Shown here one piece after another: positions 33,770-42,752 of a stretch of 64,000 nucleotides of DNA. The position numbers were made by a program, and so were the translations under genes. The notes beneath the pieces were generated by a model, which was not told the origin of the DNA, searched no databases, and worked only from the letters and a program-made list of their open reading frames with translations. Source of the DNA: Arthrobacter_N sp051262515 (lineage in GTDB: Bacteria > Actinomycetota > Actinomycetes > Actinomycetales > Micrococcaceae); assembly GCF_051262515.1 (NCBI RefSeq), contig NZ_JBIMER010000006.1, positions 62,001 to 126,000 on the forward strand, written 5' to 3'. Within the stretch, counting starts at the first letter, position 1, and the number at the start of each line of letters is the position of its first letter.

Positions 33770-34684
33770 ATGGCACACGAAAAATCGGTGGAGCAGGCGA
33801 CGGCGCAGCTTCTCGACGGCAAGGCCACAGCCGCCGCCATCAAGGCGGAACTGACAGAGCGCGTCGCCGTGCTCAAAACCAAAGGAGTGGTTCCCGGGCT
33901 CGGCACCATTCTGGTGGGCTCGGATCCGGGCTCCCAGTGGTACGTGGGTGGCAAGCACAAGGACTGCGCCGAGGTGGGCATCAACTCCATCCGCGTGGAC
34001 CTCCCTGAGGACACGACCGAGGAGGAACTGCTGGCCAAGGTCCGCGAGCTGAACGAGAACCCGGACTGCACCGGATACATCGTCCAGCTCCCGTTGCCCA
34101 AACACATCGACCAGGACACCGTCCTCGAGGCCATGGACCCGGACAAGGACGCCGATGGACTGCACCCGATGAACCTCGGCCGGCTCGTCGCGAACGTCAA
34201 CCGCCCTATGGTGTCGCCCTTGCCCTGCACGCCCAAGGGATGCATCGAACTGCTCGAGCGCCACGGGTTGTCGCTCGCCGGCAAGAATGTTCTGGTTGTC
34301 GGGCGCGGAGTGACCATCGGGCGACCGATCGGACTCCTGCTCACGCGCCGCGACATCAACGCGACGGTCACGCTGGCCCACACCGGAACCGCAGACCTGG
34401 CGGCGCATCTGCGCGGCGCCGACGTCGTGGTGGCCGCGGCCGGACAGGCGCACATGATCAAAGCCGAGGACCTCAAGCCCGGGGCGATCGTGCTCGACGT
34501 CGGCGTGAGCCGTGTCGACGACGGCAATGGCAAGGCGGTCGTCACGGGCGACGTCGACCCCGCGGCCGTCGGGGTGGCTTCCTGGATATCCCCGAACCCG
34601 GGCGGAGTCGGTCCGATGACGCGCGCCATGCTGTTGTCCAACGTGGTCGAGGCGGCCGAGCGCAGCGTCGAGCCCGCCCAGTAG
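33770..34684 (+). CDS. folD: Bifunctional methylene-THF dehydrogenase / methenyl-THF cyclohydrolase
   Basis: A 304-residue NADP enzyme making 10-formyl-THF from 5,10-methylene-THF. Seen are Y58 and K62 in SQWYVGGKHKDC (catalytic lysine motif), the VQLPLPKH segment, DADGLHPMN, PCTPKGC and the C-terminal PNPGGVGPMTRAML. ATG 33770 follows CAGGAG. It lies downstream of glyA and so should share the ZTP-riboswitch transcript; a hairpin terminator follows. Confidence 0.95.
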   Translation: MAHEKSVEQATAQLLDGKATAAAIKAELTERVAVLKTKGVVPGLGTILVGSDPGSQWYVGGKHKDCAEVGINSIRVDLPEDTTEEELLAKVRELNENPDCTGYIVQLPLPKHIDQDTVLEAMDPDKDADGLHPMNLGRLVANVNRPMVSPLPCTPKGCIELLERHGLSLAGKNVLVVGRGVTIGRPIGLLLTRRDINATVTLAHTGTADLAAHLRGADVVVAAAGQAHMIKAEDLKPGAIVLDVGVSRVDDGNGKAVVTGDVDPAAVGVASWISPNPGGVGPMTRAMLLSNVVEAAERSVEPAQ

Positions 34685-34705
34685 GTAGACAAAAGGTCAA
34701 GTCAG

Positions 34706-34737
34706 CGGCCTCCGTACCCCTCGGGGAGCGGAGGCCG
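34706..34737. terminator. Terminator hairpin after folD
   Basis: CGGCCTCCG (34706-34714) and CGGAGGCCG (34729-34737) pair perfectly around a loop that can itself pair CCCC with GGGG. It sits 22 nt past the folD stop. Confidence 0.7.
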
Positions 34738-34820
34738 AACTGTGTCCAGCGACGCGTGAAGGTGGTAGAAAGGGCTGGCAGGGTCCAGAGGAAAACGGCC
34801 CAGAAAAGGGGTTTTGAGCA

Positions 34821-35705
34821 ATGGACAGTACCCAGATTGTGTGGATCGTCGTCGCCGTGGTGGTGTTGCTGGTGCTAATCGGCATCGCCCTTGCCATCGG
34901 CAAGCGGCAGCGCCGGAAGCAGCAGGAACGGGACCGGCACGAGGCCCAGGAGATCCGCGCGTCGGCGCAGGAGACGGATCTGACGGCCCGCGAACGCGAG
35001 GTTCAGGCGGAGAAGGCCGAGGTCGAGGCCAGGGAAGCCGACAATGCGGCCGCACGCAAGCGCCAGGAGGCCGAGGCGAAGGCGGCCGAGGCCCGGTCCA
35101 GCCGCGAGGAAACCGACGAGCAGATGCGTCGGGCGGACGAGCTCGACCCGGACGTGGGCAAGCGGAAGTCGCGCGATGGTGACGGCAACCCCCGCGGGGA
35201 AGCGGCACCGGCCGCTGCCGGCACCGGTGCCGCCGCAACAGGCCACGACCGGACGCGTGCCGACGACGACGACGGCCCCAGTCGCGTCGCCGGTGACGAC
35301 CACGGCCGAGCCACGGACTCGTCCGAGTACGGAGGCGCGAGCAGCGACCGGCCGGTCGCCGGAGCCGCGCCGAACGAAGCGGGCGGGAGCCACCAACGCC
35401 TGTATGACAAGGACCCGGAGCGCGGCGCCGACCCGCAGCCAGCGTCCGACGACGGCTGGGACGGCTCCGCCGGACGGTCTACTGAGCACGACGGTGGGCC
35501 GGGCCACCAGAACGCTCGCGCCGCTACCTCGGACGAGGACTCCTGGGAGCCGGGAGGACGCTCCACCGGCGATGCGGACCAGCGCGGACTGGATCAGGAT
35601 GCCGATCCGCGTACGCGTCCGGAGGATCCCGACCTGGACCCGGAAACCGGCAAGCCGTCAGGGTCCACCCACGGGGATCCGCACGATCCCCGCCACCGTG
35701 CCTAG
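34821..35705 (+). CDS. Membrane-anchored coiled-coil protein with long acidic disordered tail
   Basis: A 294-residue protein with one N-terminal transmembrane helix (about residues 6-27, valine/leucine rich), a basic stop-transfer stretch, and a charged Glu/Ala/Arg coiled coil (about 34-112) with heptad character. The remaining 180 residues are low-complexity, rich in Asp, Gly, Ser and Pro, and probably unstructured. The composition looks like small actinobacterial envelope proteins annotated only as hypothetical. There is no ribosome site beyond a weak AAAAGGGG. No function can be assigned. Confidence 0.65.
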   Translation: MDSTQIVWIVVAVVVLLVLIGIALAIGKRQRRKQQERDRHEAQEIRASAQETDLTAREREVQAEKAEVEAREADNAAARKRQEAEAKAAEARSSREETDEQMRRADELDPDVGKRKSRDGDGNPRGEAAPAAAGTGAAATGHDRTRADDDDGPSRVAGDDHGRATDSSEYGGASSDRPVAGAAPNEAGGSHQRLYDKDPERGADPQPASDDGWDGSAGRSTEHDGGPGHQNARAATSDEDSWEPGGRSTGDADQRGLDQDADPRTRPEDPDLDPETGKPSGSTHGDPHDPRHRA

Positions 35706-35816
35706 CGAGGGACGGTAGGGTCCCACAGGTACGACGCGTGGCGTCGGCGCCCCCGCGGCGCCGGCGCCGTTTGCGTGCCGCCCCGGGGCACATTTGAATC
35801 CATCTCTGATTGAGTT

Positions 35817-36272
35817 GTGCCAATCACTTTCTGGGCCTACATGTTGGTTGTGCTGCGCGGATTCCTGTACGCCACCGGGTTCACCGCGGTCATGGGCATG
35901 ATGGGCCTGATCACCTCGTGGTGGGCGTTGCTCATGATTCCGGCTTCTGTGCTGGTCGCCTTCGGCTTCGCCTCGATCGGGATGGGCATCACGAGCTTCA
36001 TGAAAACGTTCCAGCAGATGGAATGGATCAACTTCGTCATGCTGTCGATGTTTCTCTTCTCGGCGACGCTGTACCCCCTGGACGTCTATCCGCAGGCCGT
36101 GCAGTGGATGATCCAGGCGCTGCCGCTGTGGCACGGCGTGGAGCTTCTGCGCCAACTCGGCGTGGGCGCCTTCGGCTGGGCGATGGCCGGCCACGTGCTG
36201 TATTACGTGGTCATGATCGTCGTGGGCGTGGTGTTGACCACCAGACGCCTGCGCACGCTCTTTCTCAAGTAG
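35817..36272 (+). pseudogene. 5'-truncated ABC-2 type permease remnant
   Basis: The 151-residue product corresponds to the C-terminal half of an ABC-2 (DrrB/NodJ-like) export permease, with about five helices (ATGFTAVMGMMG; SIGMGITSFMKTF; NFVMLSMFLFSATLYPLDVYP, the family signature; final helices up to LRTLFLK). The N-terminal half and the partner ATPase are absent; an in-frame TGA stands 6 nt before the GTG. The start has no ribosome site. Most likely a leftover of a deleted exporter operon, though a short expressed product cannot be ruled out. Confidence 0.65.
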
Positions 36273-36333
36273 GCGCCCGCCCGGAGGGACCGCGCGGAGG
36301 GTAGGCTGGATAGCCCCAACCGGAGGAGGCACG

Positions 36334-36693
36334 ATGATCGGCAAGTGGCATGCCGTCGTATTCGACTGCGAGGACACCGACACCCTCGCGGCATTCTACG
36401 AGCAGGCGCTGGGAATGGTGCGCGTCCAGGAGGACGACGACGGTTGGATCACCATCGGCGACGCGCCCGACCGGCCCGCCATCGCGTTCCAGCGCGTCGA
36501 TGTTTACGTGCCGCCCGAATGGCCCGGACACGTGCACCCGCAGCAGGCGCACCTGGACATCCGCGTGGACGACCTCGACCTCGCGGAGGAACAGGTGCTG
36601 AAATTGGGCGCGACGTCCGTGAACACCGGCGGGCAGAACTACCGCGTGTACCTGGACCCGCAGCGGCATCCGTTCTGCCTCGTGACCTGGTAG
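36334..36693 (+). CDS. VOC (glyoxalase/bleomycin-resistance) superfamily protein
   Basis: A 119-residue single-module vicinal-oxygen-chelate protein. It shows the paired beta-alpha-beta-beta-beta units: WHAVVFDCEDTDTLAAFYEQALGM with the first possible metal ligand H, QQAHLDIRVDDLDLAEEQVLKLGA with the second, and YRVYLDPQRHPFCLVTW at the end. Such proteins include glyoxalase I, thiol transferases and antibiotic-binding proteins; this small type (Glyoxalase_6) is mostly uncharacterised. ATG 36334 has GGAGGAGG upstream and a TAGGCT -10 about 25 nt further. Monocistronic. Confidence 0.8.
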   Translation: MIGKWHAVVFDCEDTDTLAAFYEQALGMVRVQEDDDGWITIGDAPDRPAIAFQRVDVYVPPEWPGHVHPQQAHLDIRVDDLDLAEEQVLKLGATSVNTGGQNYRVYLDPQRHPFCLVTW

Positions 36694-36788
36694 GCGTAAA
36701 ACCCCGTCTGGCCGCCGGCGCAGCGTTGCGCTGTTCGCCCACGGTAGAACGGCGCGGGGGAGGCGGTTGCGTTTGAGACAATGTACCC

Positions 36789-37304
36789 ATGCAATCCCTC
36801 GGCAATGCCACCACCGCGCAGGACAAGAAGATCACCCTCAAGGCAAGCACGCTGTCGCTGGCCGTCATGGTGACGGTATTCCTGGTCGCCGTCGTTTTCG
36901 CGGCGAACGAGAACGACGTCATCGGCTGGATCGTGGCCATCGTATCGCTGGGATGGTTGATGCTCTCGGCTTTCCTGGTCTTCGGTCTGCGCCGTGGCGC
37001 GCGGAAGATGCAGGACCAGCTCAAGAGTGCGACGGCGGGGATGGCGTCCCGCTCGGCCGGTCCGGGACAGACCGTCGTGGTGGACGAGGCGACGCGCAAC
37101 CGCGACCTCAAGCTGGACCACTCGCTCAAGATCGTGCAGGTGCAGGCCGGCGTCATCAAGGAGCACGTCGGCAAGTCCGGGGAAGAAGCCCGCTCCATGG
37201 TCGAACGCGCCGTCGAGACGATCGAAATCACCGCGCACAACGCGCGCGGCATGATGAAGCCGGCGAACGGCTCCGGACCGCTCTCGGGCGAGGTCATCGA
37301 CTAG
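36789..37304 (+). CDS. Conserved small membrane protein, unknown function
   Basis: A 171-residue protein with two hydrophobic helices (about residues 22-40 and 46-68) and a cytosolic C-terminal helical part (70-160) that is highly charged with regular heptad-like spacing (SLKIVQVQAGVIKEHVG...VERAVETIEITAHNAR). No signal peptide or known domain is recognised. It precedes xthA by 24 nt but xthA seems to have its own leaderless promoter within that gap. Function unknown. Confidence 0.65.
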   Translation: MQSLGNATTAQDKKITLKASTLSLAVMVTVFLVAVVFAANENDVIGWIVAIVSLGWLMLSAFLVFGLRRGARKMQDQLKSATAGMASRSAGPGQTVVVDEATRNRDLKLDHSLKIVQVQAGVIKEHVGKSGEEARSMVERAVETIEITAHNARGMMKPANGSGPLSGEVID

Positions 37305-37315
37305 CCCCCATTGGG

Positions 37316-37321
37316 TAAGCT
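37316..37321 (+). promoter_or_regulatory. -10 element TAAGCT, leaderless promoter of xthA
   Basis: TAAGCT ends 7 nt before the GTG at 37329. The TTG at 37311 in the same frame would overlap this box and is rejected. Confidence 0.45.
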
Positions 37322-37328
37322 GGATCGG

Positions 37329-38168
37329 GTGAGTGCCGCTGTGGAATCGAAGCTGTCCAAGTCCGAAGGTGCGCTGCGCGTCGCCTCGGTCAACGTCAAC
37401 GGCGTCCGTGCCGCCTACAAGCGTGGCATGGCGGACTGGCTGGCCGACCGCGACGTCGATGTCCTGGCCCTGCAGGAGGTCCGTGCACCGGACGCCATCC
37501 TCCGCGACCTGATCGGGGAGGGTTGGCATATCCTGCACGCGGAGGCCGAGGCGAAGGGCCGTGCCGGGGTCGCTATCGCCTCCCGCCGGGAGCCGGTTCA
37601 GACGCGCGCGCACATCGGGGACGAGTTCTTCGCGACGGCGGGACGCTGGGTGGAGGCGGACCTGCCGTTGGGCGACGGCAGGATCCTGACCGTCGCCAGC
37701 GCGTACGTCCACTCGGGACAGGTGGACACCCCCAAACAGGTCGACAAGTACCGGTTCCTCGACGTGATGCTGGGCCGGCTGCCGGCGTTGCGGGCCGAGA
37801 AGGATTTCGCCTTGGTCGTCGGGGACCTCAACGTTGGGCACACGCAGCGCGACATCAAGAACTGGCGGGGGAACGTCAAGAGGGCGGGCTTCCTTCCGGA
37901 GGAACGCGCCTACTTCGACCGCTTCTTCGGCGAGGAGATCGGCTGGAAGGACGTTGCCCGCGAACTCGCCGGCGACGTCGACGGCCCGTACACCTGGTGG
38001 TCGTGGCGGGGGCAGGCCTTCGACAACGACACCGGCTGGCGCATCGACTACCAGATGGCGACGCCGGAACTCGCCGCCCTCGCGTCCCAGGCCGTCGTCG
38101 ACCGCGCGGCCTCCTACGACACGCGCTTCTCCGACCACGCACCGCTGGTCGTCGACTACCAGTTCTGA
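37329..38168 (+). CDS. xthA: Exodeoxyribonuclease III / AP endonuclease
   Basis: A 279-residue EEP-fold nuclease cutting at abasic sites in base excision repair. Motifs seen are SVNVNGVRAA (metal/phosphate Asn), LALQEVRAPD (metal Glu), GDLNVGHTQRDIKNW (catalytic Asp/Asn), WRIDYQMATPEL and SDHAPLVVDY (catalytic Asp-His). All active residues are intact. GTG 37329 fits both the family N-terminus and the leaderless promoter. trpS follows after 11 nt, so they are probably co-transcribed. Confidence 0.9.
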   Translation: MSAAVESKLSKSEGALRVASVNVNGVRAAYKRGMADWLADRDVDVLALQEVRAPDAILRDLIGEGWHILHAEAEAKGRAGVAIASRREPVQTRAHIGDEFFATAGRWVEADLPLGDGRILTVASAYVHSGQVDTPKQVDKYRFLDVMLGRLPALRAEKDFALVVGDLNVGHTQRDIKNWRGNVKRAGFLPEERAYFDRFFGEEIGWKDVARELAGDVDGPYTWWSWRGQAFDNDTGWRIDYQMATPELAALASQAVVDRAASYDTRFSDHAPLVVDYQF

Positions 38169-38179
38169 AGGACACCACG

Positions 38180-39265
38180 ATGACTGAATCGCTTTCCGCA
38201 GGAGCCGTTCGCCCCCGCGTCCTCTCCGGCATGCAGCCCTCCGCCGATTCCCTGCACCTGGGCAACTACCTCGGAGCCCTCGTCAACTGGGTCAAGACCC
38301 AGGACGCATACGACTGCTACTTCTTTGTCCCCGACATGCACGCGATCACCACCCCGCAGGATCCGGCGGCCGTGCGGGCCCGCACCCGCACCACCGCCGC
38401 GCAGTACATCGCCGGCGGAATCGACGTCGACAAGTCCACCCTGTTCGTCCAGTCGCAGGTTCCCGAGCACGCGCAACTGGCCTGGGTGCTCAACTGCATC
38501 ACCGGATTCGGCGAGGCATCGCGGATGACGCAGTTCAAGGACAAGTCGGCCAAGGGCGGGCAGGACACCGCCAGTGTCGGTCTTTTCACCTATCCAGTCC
38601 TCATGGCCGCCGACATCCTGCTGTACCAGCCACAGGGCGTCCCCGTCGGCGACGACCAGCGGCAACACGTGGAGTTGGCGCGCGATCTGGCGCAGCGCTT
38701 CAACCACCGGTTCGGCGAGGCGTTCACTGTCCCGGAGGCGTTCATCCAGAAGGAGGGCGCCCGGATCTACGACCTCCAGAGCCCCACCACCAAGATGTCG
38801 AAGTCGGCATCGACCCCGAACGGACTCGTCAACATCCTGGATGAGCCGAAGACCATCGCGAAGCGGATCAAGTCCGCGGTGACCGACGACGATACGGTCA
38901 TCGCCCACGACCGCCAGCGGAAGCCCGGGGTCACCAATCTGCTGGAGATCCTCTCCGCGGTCAGTGAGATCCCGGTGGCGACGCTGGTGGCTGAATTCGA
39001 AGGCAAGATGTACGGACACCTCAAGGTCGCCGTCGCCGAAGCCGTCGTCGAGCGTGTCACACCCATCCGCGATCGGACGCGCGAACTGCTGGACGACCCC
39101 GCGGAGCTCGACCGGCTGCTGGCCCACGGGGCGCTCAAGGCACGCGAAACGGCGTCTGCTACGTTGGAGGACGTGTACGAGAAAGTCGGTTTCCTGCAAC
39201 AGGCGACGCCGGCCACCGCGACCGGTGGCAAGCTCGCCGCCAGCCGCGCCGGGACGGCCCTCTAG
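38180..39265 (+). CDS. trpS: Tryptophanyl-tRNA synthetase
   Basis: A 361-residue class I aminoacyl-tRNA synthetase charging tRNA-Trp. The HIGH-type motif is HLGN (residues 26-29) within QPSADSLHLGNYLGAL, and the KMSKS loop is TKMSKSASTPNG. The Trp-pocket and dimer-interface segments YFFVPDMHAITTPQDP and YPVLMAADILLYQ are typical of bacterial TrpRS. ATG 38180 follows AAGGACACC. It lies between xthA and a 2H phosphoesterase gene, an order common in actinobacteria. Confidence 0.95.
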   Translation: MTESLSAGAVRPRVLSGMQPSADSLHLGNYLGALVNWVKTQDAYDCYFFVPDMHAITTPQDPAAVRARTRTTAAQYIAGGIDVDKSTLFVQSQVPEHAQLAWVLNCITGFGEASRMTQFKDKSAKGGQDTASVGLFTYPVLMAADILLYQPQGVPVGDDQRQHVELARDLAQRFNHRFGEAFTVPEAFIQKEGARIYDLQSPTTKMSKSASTPNGLVNILDEPKTIAKRIKSAVTDDDTVIAHDRQRKPGVTNLLEILSAVSEIPVATLVAEFEGKMYGHLKVAVAEAVVERVTPIRDRTRELLDDPAELDRLLAHGALKARETASATLEDVYEKVGFLQQATPATATGGKLAASRAGTAL

Positions 39266-39268
39266 GCA

Positions 39269-39859
39269 ATGGGCCGCGTCGAGGGGAGGCCCGATGCGGC
39301 GACGGGCGTGGTGGGCCAGGTCCACGACGCCGAGATGAACCGCGTCGGCATAGTCATCGGGTTGCCGCTGGACCTGAGCGGCGAGCTTGAGCGCTGGCGT
39401 GCTTCCTTCGGAGATCCGATGGCCGCCGTCGTGCCCCCGCACATCACGCTGGTGACCGGGACGGCCACGGACGACTGGGAGCGGGCGAAGGCGCACGTCC
39501 GGCGGGTGACCGCTTCCGGCAGGCCCTTCCGGGTCCGGCTGCGCGGAACGGGCACCTTCAGACCCGTCTCCCCGGTCGTCTACCTGAACGTCACGAGCGG
39601 GTGGGACGAGTGCGTCCGGCTGCACAGGCAGTTGCAGACCGGCCCGCTGGACCACGATCCCGAATTCTCGTACCACCCACACCTGACCGTCGCCCACGAC
39701 GTCACGGAGGCCGGCATGGACCACGCGATGACGGTGTTGAAGGACTACGAAGCGGATTTCATGGTCGAGAAGGTCGGCCTGTTCGAGCACGATTCCCGCG
39801 GCCTGTGGGCCCTACGTGAGGAGTTGCACCTTGGTGGCACCGGAGACCAAACGCACTAG
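39269..39859 (+). CDS. 2'-5' RNA ligase / 2H phosphoesterase family protein
   Basis: A 196-residue 2H phosphoesterase fold protein with both HxT motifs, PPHITLVTG and HPHLTVAHD, which hold and hydrolyse 2',3'-cyclic phosphates or join RNA ends. ATG 39269 starts 4 nt after trpS; an internal ATG at 39335 (MNRVGIVIGL) matches the usual domain start better, and neither has a clear ribosome site, so the first 22 residues are uncertain. The 3' end overlaps the YihY gene. Role probably in RNA or nucleotide processing. Confidence 0.8.
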   Translation: MGRVEGRPDAATGVVGQVHDAEMNRVGIVIGLPLDLSGELERWRASFGDPMAAVVPPHITLVTGTATDDWERAKAHVRRVTASGRPFRVRLRGTGTFRPVSPVVYLNVTSGWDECVRLHRQLQTGPLDHDPEFSYHPHLTVAHDVTEAGMDHAMTVLKDYEADFMVEKVGLFEHDSRGLWALREELHLGGTGDQTH

Positions 39860-41000
39860 CGCATCCACCCCGCAGCGGTCCGCGGCCGGGGCCGGCGGTC
39901 CGGCGGGGGACGACCGCTCGCCGGATAAGCCAGCGACGCCCCTGGATGAGGCGGGGCTGCGGGCCGAAACGCTGCGCAAACGAACGGCTTGGGGTCGGGC
40001 CAGACGCGAAGGTGCCCCCGCCGCGGCACGTGCGAAGGCACTATCGGGCTGGTTGCTGGCCCTCTTGAACGGTTGGCGTCTCATGCGAGTCTGGAACCTC
40101 TACCGCCGGCGACACGGCCCGCTGATGGCCGCGGGGAGCGCCTACCACATGTTCTTTTCCGTGGCCGCACTGCTGGTGGCCGGTTTCTCCATCTTCGGCC
40201 TCGTCGCCAGCGGCAACCCCGGGCTGCAACAGGCGGTGGTGGACACGGTGGCCGAGTCGACGCCCGGACTCATCGACACCGGCGAGGGCGGGCTTGCCAA
40301 GCCGGAACAGCTCTTCAACTCCGGCGGCTTCGGTCTGGCGCTCGCGATCTCCACGGCCGCCATGCTGCTGACCTCGCTGCGCTGGATCGCCGGTCTTCGG
40401 GAGGGCATGCGAGGAGTCTTCGGGCTGCCGCCGCTAGCCATGAACCCCGTCTTCCTCAAGCTTAAGGACCTGGGCGTCCTGGCCATTCTGGGCCTCTCCC
40501 TTGCGGTGACCACCGCCGTCGGACTCGTCGCCGGTGCGGCGCTTGACGTCGTGATCGATCTGCTGAACATCCAATCCCTGTTCGCCGTCGTGATGACGCG
40601 CCTGACCAGCATCGTCGTCATGCTTCTACTGGACGCCATGGCGGCCGTGGTGCTCTTCCGGCTCGCCTCCGGTATCCGGATGCCCAGGATGGTCATGATC
40701 CAGTCGGCGCTGCTTGCGGGTGCCGGGTCCACACTGTTGCGCTACTTCAGTTCCGAACTGCTGGGCGGCGCCACGAGGAACCCCCTGCTGGCGTCGTTCG
40801 CGGTGATCCTCGGCCTGTTCATCTGGTTCTTCTTCCTCAGCCAGGTCTACCTGATCGCCACGGCCTGGGGAGCCGTCGGCAAGGCCGATTCAGAGGCCCG
40901 GCACGCGGCCCGGACCGGCCAACTCAGCCTCAAGCGCCAGGCCGTCGAACGCCGGCAGGCAGGCACCCCCGGCGGCGCCGGGTGGCAGGCGCGCCGCTGA
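39834..41000 (+). CDS. YihY/BrkB family inner membrane protein
   Basis: A 388-residue protein with an N-terminal hydrophilic region (about 80 residues, Pro/Ala/Arg rich) and six helices of the YihY/virulence-factor BrkB family. Landmarks are the AAGSAYHMFFSVAALLVAGFSIFG first helix and the LRYFSSELLGG...FFFLSQVYLIATAWG end. The old name 'ribonuclease BN' is not supported for the family. Start choice is between TTG 39831 and GTG 39834, both behind GAGGAG; GTG is taken. It overlaps the 2H phosphoesterase gene by 26 nt. It may be a transporter or lipid-related protein; function not established. Confidence 0.85.
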   Translation: MAPETKRTSASTPQRSAAGAGGPAGDDRSPDKPATPLDEAGLRAETLRKRTAWGRARREGAPAAARAKALSGWLLALLNGWRLMRVWNLYRRRHGPLMAAGSAYHMFFSVAALLVAGFSIFGLVASGNPGLQQAVVDTVAESTPGLIDTGEGGLAKPEQLFNSGGFGLALAISTAAMLLTSLRWIAGLREGMRGVFGLPPLAMNPVFLKLKDLGVLAILGLSLAVTTAVGLVAGAALDVVIDLLNIQSLFAVVMTRLTSIVVMLLLDAMAAVVLFRLASGIRMPRMVMIQSALLAGAGSTLLRYFSSELLGGATRNPLLASFAVILGLFIWFFFLSQVYLIATAWGAVGKADSEARHAARTGQLSLKRQAVERRQAGTPGGAGWQARR

Positions 41001-41035
41001 ACGGCTCGCGTCGCCATGAGTGGTGGGGTCCAGAT

Positions 41036-41800
41036 CTAGTGGCTGGAGTCCAGATACTGTTCGGCCCAGGCCGCGATCATCCGCGCCGCCCGGGACCCGT
41101 GGACGCGCTGCGTCAGCAGGTGGTCGGCGCGGTCCAGCGACAGGAACGACTTGGGATGCTTGGCGGCCTGGAAGATATCGCCGGCGTTGGAGATCCCCAC
41201 CGTGTTGTCCGTGGGGGCATGCATCACCATCAGGGCGGCCTGTAGGCCGTTGATGCAGGCCCGCAGGTCGTGCGCATCGAGATCGCGCACGAACGCCTGC
41301 GTTACCTCCAGCTTGCGTGTGCCGAGGTTCAGTTCGGCGCTTCCGGTCTCCTCGATCTCCGCGAGCAGGTGCTCGATGGTGTGCGTGAGGTGCCCGGGGG
41401 AGTAGGGCGCCCCGATCGTGGCGACGGCCCGGGGGCGGACCTCTGCCGCGGCGGCCAGGACCGCGGCGCCTCCGAGGGAGTGGCCCACGAGCAGCTCCGC
41501 CGCGTGGCCGCGCTCGTTGAGGGCACGCGCGGCGAGCACCGTGTCCCGGACCTTGAGGCTGAACGAGGTTTCGGCGAAGTCCCCGGTCGAGTCGCCCAGT
41601 CCCAGGTTGTCGAAACGGAGCATGCCGATACCCTCGGCCGCGAGGCCGCGGCACACGCGCGAGGCGGCCAACGAGTCCTTGCCGAGCGTGAACCCGTGCG
41701 AGAAAACGCCCCACCCGCGGACCTCGCCCTCCGGCAGGTCGAGGACGGCGGCCAGCTCGTGGCCGCTGGCACTGGCAAAGGTGAACTTCTCGTGGGCCAT
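41036..41800 (-). CDS. Alpha/beta hydrolase
   Basis: A 254-residue alpha/beta-hydrolase-fold protein with the oxyanion region VFSHGFTLGKDS, the nucleophile elbow LLVGHSLGGAA (catalytic Ser), an acidic residue near MVMHAPTDNTV and the catalytic His in DRADHLL. It resembles the hydrolase half of the hydrolase-OsmC fusion proteins of actinobacteria, here without the OsmC domain. Substrate unknown. Monocistronic on the minus strand, downstream of the sdh operon terminator. Confidence 0.8.
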   Translation of the reverse strand: MAHEKFTFASASGHELAAVLDLPEGEVRGWGVFSHGFTLGKDSLAASRVCRGLAAEGIGMLRFDNLGLGDSTGDFAETSFSLKVRDTVLAARALNERGHAAELLVGHSLGGAAVLAAAAEVRPRAVATIGAPYSPGHLTHTIEHLLAEIEETGSAELNLGTRKLEVTQAFVRDLDAHDLRACINGLQAALMVMHAPTDNTVGISNAGDIFQAAKHPKSFLSLDRADHLLTQRVHGSRAARMIAAWAEQYLDSSH

Positions 41801-41879
41801 GCGTGTCGACTCGATTCGATGTGTGCGTTCGTGGACGCAGGGTAGTGGACGGATGGCAGGCTTAACCGACCACAAAAGC

Positions 41880-41959
41880 GGAAGGCACCGCTGCGCCAAG
41901 CCGGGATGGATTCCCGAGGAACGAGGGAATCTTACTGCCGGCGGGCAGCGGCGCCTTCC
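41880..41959 (-). terminator. Terminator of the sdhCDAB operon
   Basis: On the minus strand a 15-bp stem (arms 41945-41959 and 41880-41894, one mismatch) encloses a 50-nt loop and is followed by CTTTTGTGG. It begins 14 nt past the sdhB stop. Confidence 0.6.
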
Positions 41960-41972
41960 GGCACAACGGAAA

Positions 41973-42752
41973 CTACATGGAACGGGCCAGGATGGCCTGC
42001 TTGACCTCGGAGATCGCCTTTGTGACCTGGATGCCCCGCGGGCAGGCCTCAGTGCAGTTGAAGGTGGTGCGGCAGCGCCACACACCCTCCTTGTCGTTGA
42101 GGATCTCCAAGCGCATGTCCCCGGCGTCGTCGCGCGAGTCGAAGATGAAGCGGTGCGCGTTGACGATCGCGGCCGGGCCGAAGTACTGGCCGTCGGTCCA
42201 GAAGACCGGGCAGGACGACGTGCAGGCGGCGCACAGGATGCACTTGGTCGTGTCGTCGTAGCGCTCCCGGTCCTCGGCGGACTGGTAGCGCTCCTTGGCC
42301 GGCTCGTGGCCCTTGGAGACCAGGAACGGCATGACCTCCCGGTAGGACTGGAAGAACGGCTCCATGTCCACGATCAGGTCCTTCTCGACGGGCAGGCCCT
42401 TGATGGCCTCCACCGTGATCGGCTTCTTCGTGTCCAGGTCCTTCAGCAGCGTCTTGCAGGCCAGGCGGTTGCGGCCGTTGATGCGCATGGCATCGGAGCC
42501 GCAGACGCCGTGGGCGCAGGAGCGGCGGAAGGACAGCGATCCGTCGTGTTCCCACTTGACCTTGTGGAGGGCATCCAGCACGCGGTCGGTGCCGTACATG
42601 GTGAGTTCGAAGTCCTCCCACGTGGCGTCCTCGGAGACCTCGGGGTTGTACCGGCGGACGCGCAGGGTGATGTCGAACTGGGGGATCTCTCCGCCGCCCG
42701 CGCTCTCTGCGAGGTCCACCTTCGATGCTGGTTCGGGAAGTTCGGTGCTCAT
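41973..42752 (-). CDS. sdhB: Succinate dehydrogenase iron-sulfur subunit
   Basis: A 259-residue subunit carrying electrons from FAD to menaquinone. The N-terminal ferredoxin fold binds [2Fe-2S] through CAHGVCGSDAM and the later C of RLAC; the C-terminal domain binds [4Fe-4S] and [3Fe-4S] through CILCAACTSSCPVFW and CTEACPRGI, with C of WRCRTTFNC. Length is normal. Its ATG overlaps the sdhA stop (TGATG), giving coupled translation. It ends the operon. Confidence 0.95.
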   Translation of the reverse strand: MSTELPEPASKVDLAESAGGGEIPQFDITLRVRRYNPEVSEDATWEDFELTMYGTDRVLDALHKVKWEHDGSLSFRRSCAHGVCGSDAMRINGRNRLACKTLLKDLDTKKPITVEAIKGLPVEKDLIVDMEPFFQSYREVMPFLVSKGHEPAKERYQSAEDRERYDDTTKCILCAACTSSCPVFWTDGQYFGPAAIVNAHRFIFDSRDDAGDMRLEILNDKEGVWRCRTTFNCTEACPRGIQVTKAISEVKQAILARSM

